5,159 nt of DNA from BRH-c25 sp035417425 (lineage in GTDB: Bacteria; Bacillota; Clostridia; Lutisporales; Lutisporaceae). The DNA lies in contig DAOLPD010000191.1 in assembly GCA_035417425.1 (NCBI GenBank), positions 1 to 5,159 on the forward strand, read 5' to 3'. Position 1 is the first letter of the stretch. Each line of letters begins with the position of its first letter. The position numbers and the translations under genes are program-made. The notes beneath the pieces are model-generated. The model made no database searches and was not told where the DNA came from. It saw only the letters and a program-made list of their open reading frames with translations. Below are positions 1 to 5,159 of this stretch, in pieces.

Positions 1-1005
1 TTTGGATAAGTTAACGCCTTTTGTCATCATGTCGATAGCTTTTGGTATTTCTTCCAGGGTCATGACATCACTTATCAATTTCTTCAAGTCAAAGGTATTG
101 TTGTTTATAATACTTTTTTCCACCGCTACTGTATCTATGAAGTCCTGCATCGGATAAACCCTGCAGCCGACCACCTTCAGCTCCTTGAATATAATCGGCA
201 TATGGTTGTACTCATAGCTTCCGCCGGAAAAACCGACATGAACTACAGTTCCTCTGACTTTACATGCAGATAGGGCTGATGCAACCCCTGACTTTGATCC
301 GGTTACTTCGTATACGACATCGAATCCTTCACCGTTTGTAAACTCTTTAACTTTTTCCTGTACATTATCTTCAAAGGCGTTGATTGTATCAAATCCAAAT
401 TCTTCTGCGAGCTTGATGCGTTCTTTGTTTCCTTCAGATACAACAACCCTAACTGCTCCTGCCAGCTTTGCCATCATGGATACTACGAGCCCTATGGGGC
501 CGCCCCCTATTATAAGGGCTGTCTGGCCTATTTTTAATTCTGACCTTCTGACTACATGAAGGCCGACTGCCAGGGGTTCTATCAGCACCGCAATATCCAT
601 CGGGATGCCATCAAGCTTAACCACTTTATCGATATCTGCCTTGACATATTCCGCGAACCCGCCGTTAACATGGATACCCAGCAGCTTCAGAGTATTGCAT
701 ACATGCTCGTTTCCGTTTCTGCAGGCTTCACATTCACCGCAGCTTAAAAGGGGTTCTACGGTAACCTTGTCCCCAACCTTGAGATTCTTGCTTTCTCCAT
801 TCATTTCAGCAATTTCTCCCGCTATTTCATGGCACATAACCATAGGCACCTTTGCCGTTGCATGATGCCCGTTATATATATGTACATCCGAACCGCATAC
901 GCCGGCATAGTTAACCTTTATCAAGCATTCACCAGGTTGAAGCACAGGTTTTTCAATCTCTTCCACTTTAAGCTCTTTCCAGTTCTTCAAAACTGCAGCT
1001 TTCAA
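1..1005 (-). CDS. Zinc-dependent medium-chain alcohol/polyol dehydrogenase, C-terminus cut by window edge
   Basis: This is an NAD(P)-dependent zinc dehydrogenase of the sorbitol/butanediol/threonine dehydrogenase group, expected to be cytoplasmic and to oxidise a secondary alcohol or reduce the ketone. 335 codons are open to the window edge; relatives have about 345-350, so only a short C-terminal piece is missing. Catalytic zinc ligands are Cys37, His59 and Glu143 (IEPL), with Glu60 beside His59, and Ser39 and His42 as the likely proton relay. Structural zinc cysteines are 89, 92, 95 and 103. The Rossmann glycine motif GGGPIG is at 167-172, and Glu191 at the end of the second strand favours NAD over NADP. 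The start is TTG, chosen because GGAGGAG precedes it and MKAAVL matches the family N-terminus; no in-frame ATG occurs before codon 55. Oddities are Cys58 where the family has the Gly of GHE, and Asn69 where Gly/Ala is usual. The WDxW element of E. coli-type threonine dehydrogenase is absent, so Tdh is not favoured. The gene follows the aminotransferase by 37 nt. The family is sure; the substrate is unknown. Confidence 0.93.
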   Translation of the reverse strand, partial: MKAAVLKNWKELKVEEIEKPVLQPGECLIKVNYAGVCGSDVHIYNGHHATAKVPMVMCHEIAGEIAEMNGESKNLKVGDKVTVEPLLSCGECEACRNGNEHVCNTLKLLGIHVNGGFAEYVKADIDKVVKLDGIPMDIAVLIEPLAVGLHVVRRSELKIGQTALIIGGGPIGLVVSMMAKLAGAVRVVVSEGNKERIKLAEEFGFDTINAFEDNVQEKVKEFTNGEGFDVVYEVTGSKSGVASALSACKVRGTVVHVGFSGGSYEYNHMPIIFKELKVVGCRVYPMQDFIDTVAVEKSIINNNTFDLKKLISDVMTLEEIPKAIDMMTKGVNLSK

Positions 1006-1011
1006 ATTACT

Positions 1012-1018
1012 CTCCTCC
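1012..1018 (-). promoter_or_regulatory. Ribosome binding site GGAGGAG fixing a TTG start
   Basis: GGAGGAG on the minus strand, with GGAGG ending 8 nt before the TTG at 1005-1003. The good match and spacing, together with the absence of any nearby in-frame ATG or GTG, support TTG as the dehydrogenase start. The 37-nt gap around it (1006-1042) shows no hairpin, terminator or clear promoter. Confidence 0.85.
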
Positions 1019-1042
1019 AGTCATCTGAATATTGTCTGTATT

Positions 1043-2206
1043 TTATTTCAAGCCCTCTACAAAAGCTTTTATTCTCCTTAATCCTTCCTTTATGTTCTCC
1101 TCTGAGGTTGCATAAGATATTCTTATAAAGCCTTCGCCGGCCTCTCCGAATCCGGAGCCGGGCACTACTACAACACCGGTCTTCTTCAGCAGTTCAACGG
1201 CAAATTCTTCTGAACTCATTCCTGTCCCGGTGATATTGGGAAATGCATAAAATGCGCCTTTGGGCTTTATGCATGATAATTTCTCAATGCTGTTTATACC
1301 TTCAACAATCAGATTTCTTCTTGCCGCATATTTCTCAAGCATGTATCCCAGGTAATCCTGAGGGCCTTCCAATGCCTCAATTGCACCATACTGTGATGAA
1401 GTAGTGATGCAGGATACTACATTTTCATGGAGTTTAATCATATTCTGCAATATTTCCCTGCAGCCGGCCGCATAACCTATTCTCCAGCCGGTCATTGCAT
1501 AAGCTTTTGAAAAGCTGTCGATTATTACTGTTCTTTCCTTCATTCCGGGGAGTGACGCTATGCTTACAAATTCAGCCCCATCATATATCAGGTGCTGGTA
1601 CACTTCGTCAGTAATTACTATCAGGTCATGTTCTATTGCCATTTTTGCAATCTCTTCCAGCACTTCCCTGCCGGCAACACCCCCTGTAGGATTTGCGGGA
1701 GAGTTGATCAGTATAGCCTTGGTCTTGCTGTTTATTGCTTTTCTTACATTATCGGGGTTATAGGCGAAGCCGTCCTCTTCATATACCTTAACAAACCTGG
1801 GAATTGCTCCTGTCATTAAAACCTGTGAGGGATGGTTCGTCCAGAAGGGGTCGGTTAGTATTATCTCATCTCCCGGATCCAGTGTCACCATCATTACAAG
1901 CATAAGTGCTTCCATTCCGCCTGCAGTTACCATTACCTCGGTTTCGGGGTCTATTTCCACGTTGTTTTTGTTTTTGAGTTTTTTGGCTATTGCCTGCCTT
2001 AAGCGCAATATCCCCGCATTGGGAGTATAGTGGGTAATACCGTCCTGGAGGGCCTTGCATGCAGCATCAATTATATTTTTTGAAGTGGTAAAATCAGGCT
2101 CTCCGAGAGCGAAGCTGACTGTATCAGTCATGGAGCTTGCCATATTGAACATCTTCCTGATTGTAGAACCTTTAATTTCCTGTGCAATTTTTGATACCTG
2201 TACCAT
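1043..2206 (-). CDS. Class I PLP-dependent aminotransferase (AspB-like, fold type I)
   Basis: A complete 387-residue cytoplasmic enzyme that moves an amino group between an amino acid and a 2-oxo acid using pyridoxal phosphate; the length is normal for the family. The opening has the SFALGEPDF substrate-pocket motif (31-39). Visible cofactor contacts are Tyr60 (HYTPNAG), the TAGGMEAL phosphate loop (94-101), aromatic Trp122, Asn172 in NPTGG, Asp200 and Tyr203 in TDEVY, the Schiff-base Lys234 in SFSKAYAMTGWR, and Arg242. Arg362 (GFIRISYA) is the expected clamp for the substrate alpha-carboxylate. All key residues are present, so it should be active. The motifs match the aspartate aminotransferase Igamma-like group, which also contains enzymes for aromatic, branched-chain and alanine substrates; sequence reading alone does not choose among them. 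It starts 15 nt after livF with its own GGAGG site, so it is probably co-transcribed with the importer. A role in deaminating the imported amino acid is inferred. Confidence 0.95.
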   Translation of the reverse strand: MVQVSKIAQEIKGSTIRKMFNMASSMTDTVSFALGEPDFTTSKNIIDAACKALQDGITHYTPNAGILRLRQAIAKKLKNKNNVEIDPETEVMVTAGGMEALMLVMMVTLDPGDEIILTDPFWTNHPSQVLMTGAIPRFVKVYEEDGFAYNPDNVRKAINSKTKAILINSPANPTGGVAGREVLEEIAKMAIEHDLIVITDEVYQHLIYDGAEFVSIASLPGMKERTVIIDSFSKAYAMTGWRIGYAAGCREILQNMIKLHENVVSCITTSSQYGAIEALEGPQDYLGYMLEKYAARRNLIVEGINSIEKLSCIKPKGAFYAFPNITGTGMSSEEFAVELLKKTGVVVVPGSGFGEAGEGFIRISYATSEENIKEGLRRIKAFVEGLK

Positions 2207-2214
2207 TTTAATAT

Positions 2215-2219
2215 CCTCC
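2215..2219 (-). promoter_or_regulatory. Ribosome binding site of the aminotransferase
   Basis: GGAGG lies 8 nt before the ATG at 2206-2204 and begins just after the livF stop codon (2224-2222). It fixes the start and shows that the aminotransferase is translated right behind livF, with no room for a separate promoter or terminator between them. Confidence 0.88.
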
Positions 2220-2221
2220 GT

Positions 2222-2938
2222 TTATGCTCCAAGATAAGCTTTTTTGACTTCTTCATTTTTTGCCAGTTCACAGGCAGGACCCTGCAATACGATATTCCCC
2301 GTCTCAAGCACATATGCCCTGTTGGCTATACCAAGGGCCATAAAGGCATTTTGTTCAATTAGAAGTATAGTTGTGCCTTCATTATTTATCTCTTTAATGA
2401 TCTTAAATATTTCTTCCACTACTATAGGTGCAAGGCCCATGGAAGGTTCGTCCAAANNNNNNNNNNAAAGCATCAGTCTGCCCCTTGTCATAAGTGCCCT
2501 TCCTACTGCGAGCATCTGCTGCTCGCCGCCGCTTAAAGTACCGGCAGACTGGTTCTGCCTCTCTTCAAGCCTTGGAAACAGTTCGAATACTCTCTTTATA
2601 TCCTTTTTAATATTGTCAAAATCTTTTCTGAGATTTGCGCCAAGCTTCAAGTTTTCCATTACCGTCAAATTGGCAAATACTCTTCTTCCTTCCGGCACAT
2701 GGGCTATACCCTGCTTTACAATATCATGGGGAGGCATTTTTGTTATATCGGTTCCCATGAATACTATTGAGCCGGAGGCGGCAGTTTCAAGCCCTGATAT
2801 TGTCCTGAGAGTAGTGGACTTTCCCGCTCCGTTTGCCCCAATCAGCGTAACAATTTCTCCTTCTTCTACATTGAAGGAAATGCCTTTTACAGCTTTTATC
2901 GCTCCATAGGAAACATGCAGATCTTTGACTTCTAACAT
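2222..2938 (-). CDS. livF: Branched-chain amino acid ABC importer ATPase LivF (contains assembly gap)
   Basis: The second of the two nucleotide-binding subunits that power LivHM-type amino acid import on the cytoplasmic face of the membrane. It begins MLEVKDLHVSYG, with Walker A GANGAGKST (34-42), the LivF-typical HVPEGRRVF segment (80-88, the Q-loop region with Glu in place of Gln), signature LSGGE (135-139), and Walker B running into LDEPSMGLAP, a sequence characteristic of LivF. The usual switch histidine is replaced by Gln in LLIEQNA, which is normal for LivF. As given it reads 238 residues, including four undetermined ones from the N-run at 2457-2466. Deleting these four gives RGRLMLLDEP, exactly the family pattern, and a length of 234. 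The gene is therefore most likely intact. Its ATG sits inside the end of livG (7-nt overlap, ATGTTAG), suggesting translational coupling and paired synthesis of the two ATPases. Confidence 0.95.
   Translation of the reverse strand: MLEVKDLHVSYGAIKAVKGISFNVEEGEIVTLIGANGAGKSTTLRTISGLETAASGSIVFMGTDITKMPPHDIVKQGIAHVPEGRRVFANLTVMENLKLGANLRKDFDNIKKDIKRVFELFPRLEERQNQSAGTLSGGEQQMLAVGRALMTRGRLMLXXXXLDEPSMGLAPIVVEEIFKIIKEINNEGTTILLIEQNAFMALGIANRAYVLETGNIVLQGPACELAKNEEVKKAYLGA
2457..2466. other. Run of 10 N: assembly or scaffold gap inside livF
   Basis: Ten undetermined bases lie within the Walker B codons of livF. The coding-strand flanks end in CTTT and resume with TTTGG. The reading frame stays open across the gap by chance of length. 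The round size and the four surplus residues it adds to a rigid conserved motif point to an arbitrary spacer between contigs, not to ten real missing bases. Confidence 0.97.
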
Positions 2939-3705
2939 TCTTTATGCCCTCCTCCCAGGTAAGCTTCGATTACCTTCGGGTTTTTCTGTATCTCTTCCGG
3001 AATCCCTTCGGCTATTGTTTGGCCAAAGTCCAGAACCTTGATCCTGTCGGCAATTGTCATAACGACATTCATATGATGCTCAATCAGCAGTACCGTCAGA
3101 CTGAACTTTTCCTTGATTTCCTTGATCAAGGCTATCAGGTCATCTATCTCATTAGGATTCATGCCTGCTGCAGGTTCATCCAGAAGCAGAATCTTCGGAT
3201 TGGTCGCCAGTGCTCTTGCTATCTCCAGCCTTCTCTGCTCACCGTAGGGGAGATTTTTTGCAAGGAAATCGGCTTTTCCATCCAAGCCAAGTATTTTAAG
3301 CAACTCCATGGATTTTATCTCCAAGTCATCTTCAACATTATGATATTTGCGTGTTCTGAAAAGCGCTTCACCCAAACCGTACTTTACCTGCAGTGTAAAT
3401 GCTATTTTTATGTTGTCAAGCACAGTGGCGTTATTAAACAGCCTTATATTCTGAAATGTCCTGGCAATCCCTCTTTCGGTGAAGTCATGAGGCTTCAAGC
3501 CCACCAAGCTGCTGCCGTTAAAAAGAATATCGCCTTCCGTCGGTTTGTATAATCCTGTAAGCATATTAAATACTGTCGTTTTACCTGCTCCATTTGGTCC
3601 GATTATTGCTACCAGTTCCCCCTCTTCAAGGGAAAGGTTAAAATCAGTTACTGCTTTAAGGCCGCCAAATTGTATGGAGAGGTTTTTTACATCAAGCAGA
3701 GCCAT
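2932..3705 (-). CDS. livG: Branched-chain amino acid ABC importer ATPase LivG
   Basis: The partner ATPase of LivF, binding and hydrolysing ATP at the cytoplasmic face of the LivHM permease. It is complete at 257 residues, the usual LivG length. Seen in order: Walker A GPNGAGKT (36-43), Q-loop Gln85 in ARTFQNIRLF (81-90), a LivG-specific helical insertion (about 95-150), signature LPYGEQRRLE (152-161, the usual LivG form in place of LSGGQ), Walker B ILLLDEPAAGMNPNE (172-186), and switch His210 in LLIEHHM. The LDEPAAGMNP sequence separates it clearly from LivF. The ATG is preceded 8 nt upstream by AGGAGGT. The gene's last codons carry a GGGAGGAGGG stretch that doubles as the ribosome binding site of livF, and its TAG stop overlaps the livF ATG. 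All catalytic residues are present. Confidence 0.96.
   Translation of the reverse strand: MALLDVKNLSIQFGGLKAVTDFNLSLEEGELVAIIGPNGAGKTTVFNMLTGLYKPTEGDILFNGSSLVGLKPHDFTERGIARTFQNIRLFNNATVLDNIKIAFTLQVKYGLGEALFRTRKYHNVEDDLEIKSMELLKILGLDGKADFLAKNLPYGEQRRLEIARALATNPKILLLDEPAAGMNPNEIDDLIALIKEIKEKFSLTVLLIEHHMNVVMTIADRIKVLDFGQTIAEGIPEEIQKNPKVIEAYLGGGHKEC
2947..2956 (-). promoter_or_regulatory. Ribosome binding site of livF inside the livG coding region
   Basis: The purine run GGGAGGAGGG encodes the Gly-rich end of LivG and at the same time provides AGGAGG 9 nt before the livF ATG at 2938. It supports the ATG that overlaps the livG stop, and a coupled translation of the two ATPase genes. Confidence 0.85.
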
Positions 3706-3710
3706 AAAAG

Positions 3711-3750
3711 TTTACCTCCTATTTACCTCAAACTTTACTTTCGTTTTACT
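3711..3750 (-). repeat. Four GTAAA-containing repeats about 11 nt apart in the livM-livG gap
   Basis: On the coding strand GTAAA occurs four times, with forward-strand TTTAC copies starting at 3711, 3722, 3734 and 3745, so spacings are 11, 12 and 11 nt. The two copies nearest livG extend to an identical GAGGTAAA. The array fills almost all of the 45-nt gap. It could be decayed tandem duplication of a ribosome binding site, a helically phased binding site, or chance in AT-rich DNA; the sequence does not decide. Confidence 0.5.
3714..3720 (-). promoter_or_regulatory. Ribosome binding site of livG (AGGAGGT)
   Basis: AGGAGGT is a near-perfect complement to the 16S rRNA end and lies 8 nt before the livG ATG at 3705. 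A second, weaker GAGG sits 11 nt further upstream (3726-3729) as part of the repeat array. This is the strongest-looking site in the window. Confidence 0.9.
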
Positions 3751-4743
3751 TCAGTTTGTAATCCCCGCGCTTTGACTGTCAGCTATAACGGTTCTTTTCT
3801 TTGGCTTCAGCCATTTAAATTCTTTACCGCCGTATAGGCCTTCGGGCCTCTTAAGCATCAGCATAACAAGCACTAATGCGTAGATTACTATACGCCAGTT
3901 AGACATGAATCTCAGCATCTCAGGCACTATTGTAAGTACCAGACCGCTTACTATCGAACCGCTTATACTGCCTGCTCCTCCTGCATAAAGGAATACAAGA
4001 TAGTCATTAGACTTCAGGAAGCTGAAAGTATCAGGCTGGAGAAACATAAGAAGGTGTCCGAAAAGTCCTCCGGCCACACCGGCCATAAATGCAGCAAATG
4101 TAAAGGACAATACCTTATACTTGGTAGTGTTTATTCCCATAGTTTCGGAAGCAACTTCATTTTCCCTTATTGAAATACAAGCCCTTCCAAAGGAGGAATT
4201 TACAAAGTTCCTTGCTCCGTATATCGCCAGGAATGTGAATAAAAATACCCAAAACAGGTTAGTATATCTGGGAATACCTGCAAGTCCCCTGGGGCCCCCT
4301 ACAAAGTCGATAAGCCTTATTGAAGCCCTTACAACTTCTCCAAAAGCCAGAGTCACTATTGCAAGATAGTCTCCTTTTAATCTCAATGTAGGCAAGCCTA
4401 TCAAAAATCCGATAAAGCTTGCTGCTACGCCGCCCATAAACAGTGAAAAAATGAACATGGGTATCTGTGTATACGCCGGCCAGCTTGCTGTATTAAAAAG
4501 AATAGTTGTAAATAATGCAGAGGCGTATCCGCCAATAGCCATAAATCCGGCCTGGCCTATTGAAAACTGTCCGGTAAAGCCGTTTACTATATTTAAGCTT
4601 ACAGTCATTATGATATTAATTCCGGCAAGCATTATAATCTGCAATAGATAAGAATTGACCAAACCAAACTTGTTAAGTGCACTAATAACGACATAAAGCA
4701 AAACTATGATTAAATATACTTTCTTGTCTTTTAAGAAATTCAT
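3751..4743 (-). CDS. livM: Branched-chain amino acid ABC importer permease LivM
   Basis: An integral membrane subunit that forms the translocation path together with LivH. From the preferred ATG it has 330 residues, normal for LivM. Counting from a possible GTG three codons earlier (4752): N-terminal hydrophobic segments lie at about 12-30 and 34-57, followed by the conserved GFTGQFSIGQAGFMAIGGYA (58-77). LPTLRLKGDYLAIVTLAFGE (120-139) is the LivM family motif, FGRACISIRENEVASETMGI (188-207) is the cytoplasmic coupling segment, and AGVAGGLFG and GGAGSISGS follow before two more membrane segments. The C-terminus is a basic tail (KEFKWLKPKKR). ATG at 4743 is preferred because AGGTGG lies 5 nt before it. 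The GTG at 4752 abuts the livH stop and has only a weak site, but cannot be excluded. A 45-nt repeat-bearing gap separates it from livG. Confidence 0.94.
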   Translation of the reverse strand: MNFLKDKKVYLIIVLLYVVISALNKFGLVNSYLLQIIMLAGINIIMTVSLNIVNGFTGQFSIGQAGFMAIGGYASALFTTILFNTASWPAYTQIPMFIFSLFMGGVAASFIGFLIGLPTLRLKGDYLAIVTLAFGEVVRASIRLIDFVGGPRGLAGIPRYTNLFWVFLFTFLAIYGARNFVNSSFGRACISIRENEVASETMGINTTKYKVLSFTFAAFMAGVAGGLFGHLLMFLQPDTFSFLKSNDYLVFLYAGGAGSISGSIVSGLVLTIVPEMLRFMSNWRIVIYALVLVMLMLKRPEGLYGGKEFKWLKPKKRTVIADSQSAGITN

Positions 4744-4748
4744 ATCTG

Positions 4749-4754
4749 CCACCT
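4749..4754 (-). promoter_or_regulatory. Probable ribosome binding site of livM (AGGTGG)
   Basis: AGGTGG overlaps the livH stop codon (TAG, 4755-4753) and lies 5 nt before the ATG at 4743. It covers the alternative GTG at 4752-4750, so use of this site would exclude that start. It is weaker than the sites of the other genes, and coupling to livH termination is likely. Confidence 0.55.
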
Positions 4755-5159
4755 ACACTTTCTCTATGGTGAACTTGCCCATGATTCCCGCAGGTTTGAA
4801 CAGCAGTATGAAAATAAGGATTACAAAGCCTGCGCCATAACCCAAGTCGGAATTTACCGCAGTAGCCAAAACTTCAGCTACTCCCATAATAAATCCGCCA
4901 AGCATTGCTCCCCTTATATCGCCGATTCCGCCTAAAACTGCAGCAACAAAAGCTTTTGTACCAAGCCATATTCCCATATATACATCAATCATAGGATATA
5001 TGCTTGCATAAAAAACACCGCCGGCGGCAGCTAAAGCCGCACCGATAAAGAAGGTAATTGAGATTGTGTTATTTACGTTAATACCCATAAGGGCAGCAGC
5101 ATCTTTGTCAAACTGCACAGCTCTCATCTGGCTGCCAACCTTTGTTTTTGTAGTAATGT
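4753..5159 (-). CDS. livH: Branched-chain amino acid ABC importer permease LivH, N-terminal part outside window
   Basis: The C-terminal 134 residues of the second permease subunit; the frame is open to the window edge, and full LivH has about 290-310 residues, so a little under half is seen. The visible part starts within the TKTKVGSQMRAVQFDKDAAALMGI cytoplasmic segment, which matches the family's T.xGxxxRA....xxAxLMGI pattern. Membrane segments follow: FFIGAALAAAGGVFYASI, then the conserved AFVAAVLGGIGDIRGAMLGG with its continuing helix, then a final FVILIFILLF segment ending FKPAGIMGK. The Met at 5127 is internal, not the start, because family sequence continues upstream of it in frame. The TAG stop is directly followed by the livM start region. 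The gene upstream is not visible; by family habit it would be the binding protein. Confidence 0.94.
   Translation of the reverse strand, partial: ITTKTKVGSQMRAVQFDKDAAALMGINVNNTISITFFIGAALAAAGGVFYASIYPMIDVYMGIWLGTKAFVAAVLGGIGDIRGAMLGGFIMGVAEVLATAVNSDLGYGAGFVILIFILLFKPAGIMGKFTIEKV

Noticed and set aside
1006..1023. Five-codon mini-frame (ATG ACT GGA GGA GAG TAA) covering the dehydrogenase ribosome binding site
   Set aside because: Such tiny frames arise easily in a gap of this size, and it has no binding site of its own. A regulatory leader role would need conservation, which cannot be judged here.
556..1128. Overlapping small plus-strand frames opposite the dehydrogenase
   Set aside because: The minus strand carries a full zinc dehydrogenase here with all metal ligands. 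The plus-strand frames show no domain and lack proper ribosome binding sites.
2244..2909. Long open frame of 221 codons on the plus strand opposite livF
   Set aside because: It mirrors livF, crosses the N-run, has no family resemblance and no ribosome binding site. It is an antisense shadow of a strongly supported gene.
2222..2938. Gln in place of the switch histidine (LLIEQNA) in LivF as a possible inactive ATPase
   Set aside because: This replacement is typical of LivF proteins and is not a defect.
2944..3552. Open frame of 202 codons on the plus strand opposite livG
   Set aside because: It is antisense to the conserved LivG motifs, has an irregular composition and shows no recognisable domain. 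It is best read as a shadow.
2932..3705. LPYGEQ in place of LSGGQ in LivG as a degenerate signature
   Set aside because: LivG proteins commonly carry an L[AP]YG[QE]Q form, so this is family-normal.
5018..5027. Perfect palindrome CCGCCGGCGG
   Set aside because: It lies within livH and encodes the small-residue run of a membrane segment (Ala/Gly codons). It has no loop or T-tract, so it is neither a terminator nor a convincing operator.
1..5159. CRISPR arrays, insertion sequences, tRNA/rRNA genes, riboswitches, phage or defence genes
   Set aside because: None seen. The strand is almost fully occupied by six recognisable genes with gaps of 45 nt or less, leaving no room for such elements.

Overview
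The window is a compact stretch of bacterial chromosome in which every supported gene lies on the minus strand, so transcription runs from position 5159 down to 1. It suggests a Clostridia-type member of the Bacillota. The signs are moderate-to-low GC by eye, frequent AGA/AGG arginine and ATA isoleucine codons, strong GGAGG-type ribosome binding sites before most genes, and one TTG start. Species cannot be assigned from the sequence alone.

In order of transcription the window holds: the C-terminal part of the LivH permease (5159-4753, cut by the window edge); the LivM permease (about 4743-3751); the LivG ATPase (3705-2932); the LivF ATPase (2938-2222, interrupted by a 10-N assembly gap at 2457-2466); a class I PLP-dependent aminotransferase (2206-1043); and a zinc-dependent medium-chain dehydrogenase (1005-1, cut by the other window edge just short of its C-terminus). 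Junctions are tight: livH to livM is stop-to-start or 9 nt, livM to livG 45 nt, livG and livF overlap by 7 nt, livF to aminotransferase 15 nt, and aminotransferase to dehydrogenase 37 nt. No terminator or internal promoter is convincing, so one polycistronic transcript is the simplest reading. No non-coding stretch is longer than 45 nt.

LivH, LivM, LivG and LivF form the membrane and motor parts of a branched-chain (or other hydrophobic) amino acid ABC importer. The periplasmic-type binding protein (LivJ/LivK) is not in the window and may lie upstream beyond 5159. An aminotransferase and an alcohol/polyol-type dehydrogenase follow, which suggests a unit that imports an amino acid, deaminates it to a 2-oxo acid and handles a linked redox step. 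That coupling and the substrate are inferences from gene order.

I do not see a new biological system here. The points worth a second look are: the N-run in livF, which looks like an artificial spacer hiding an intact gene; two departures from the zinc-ADH signature in the dehydrogenase (Cys58 in place of the Gly of GHE, and Asn69); an array of four GTAAA repeats about 11 nt apart filling the livM-livG gap; and the transporter-aminotransferase-dehydrogenase linkage itself.
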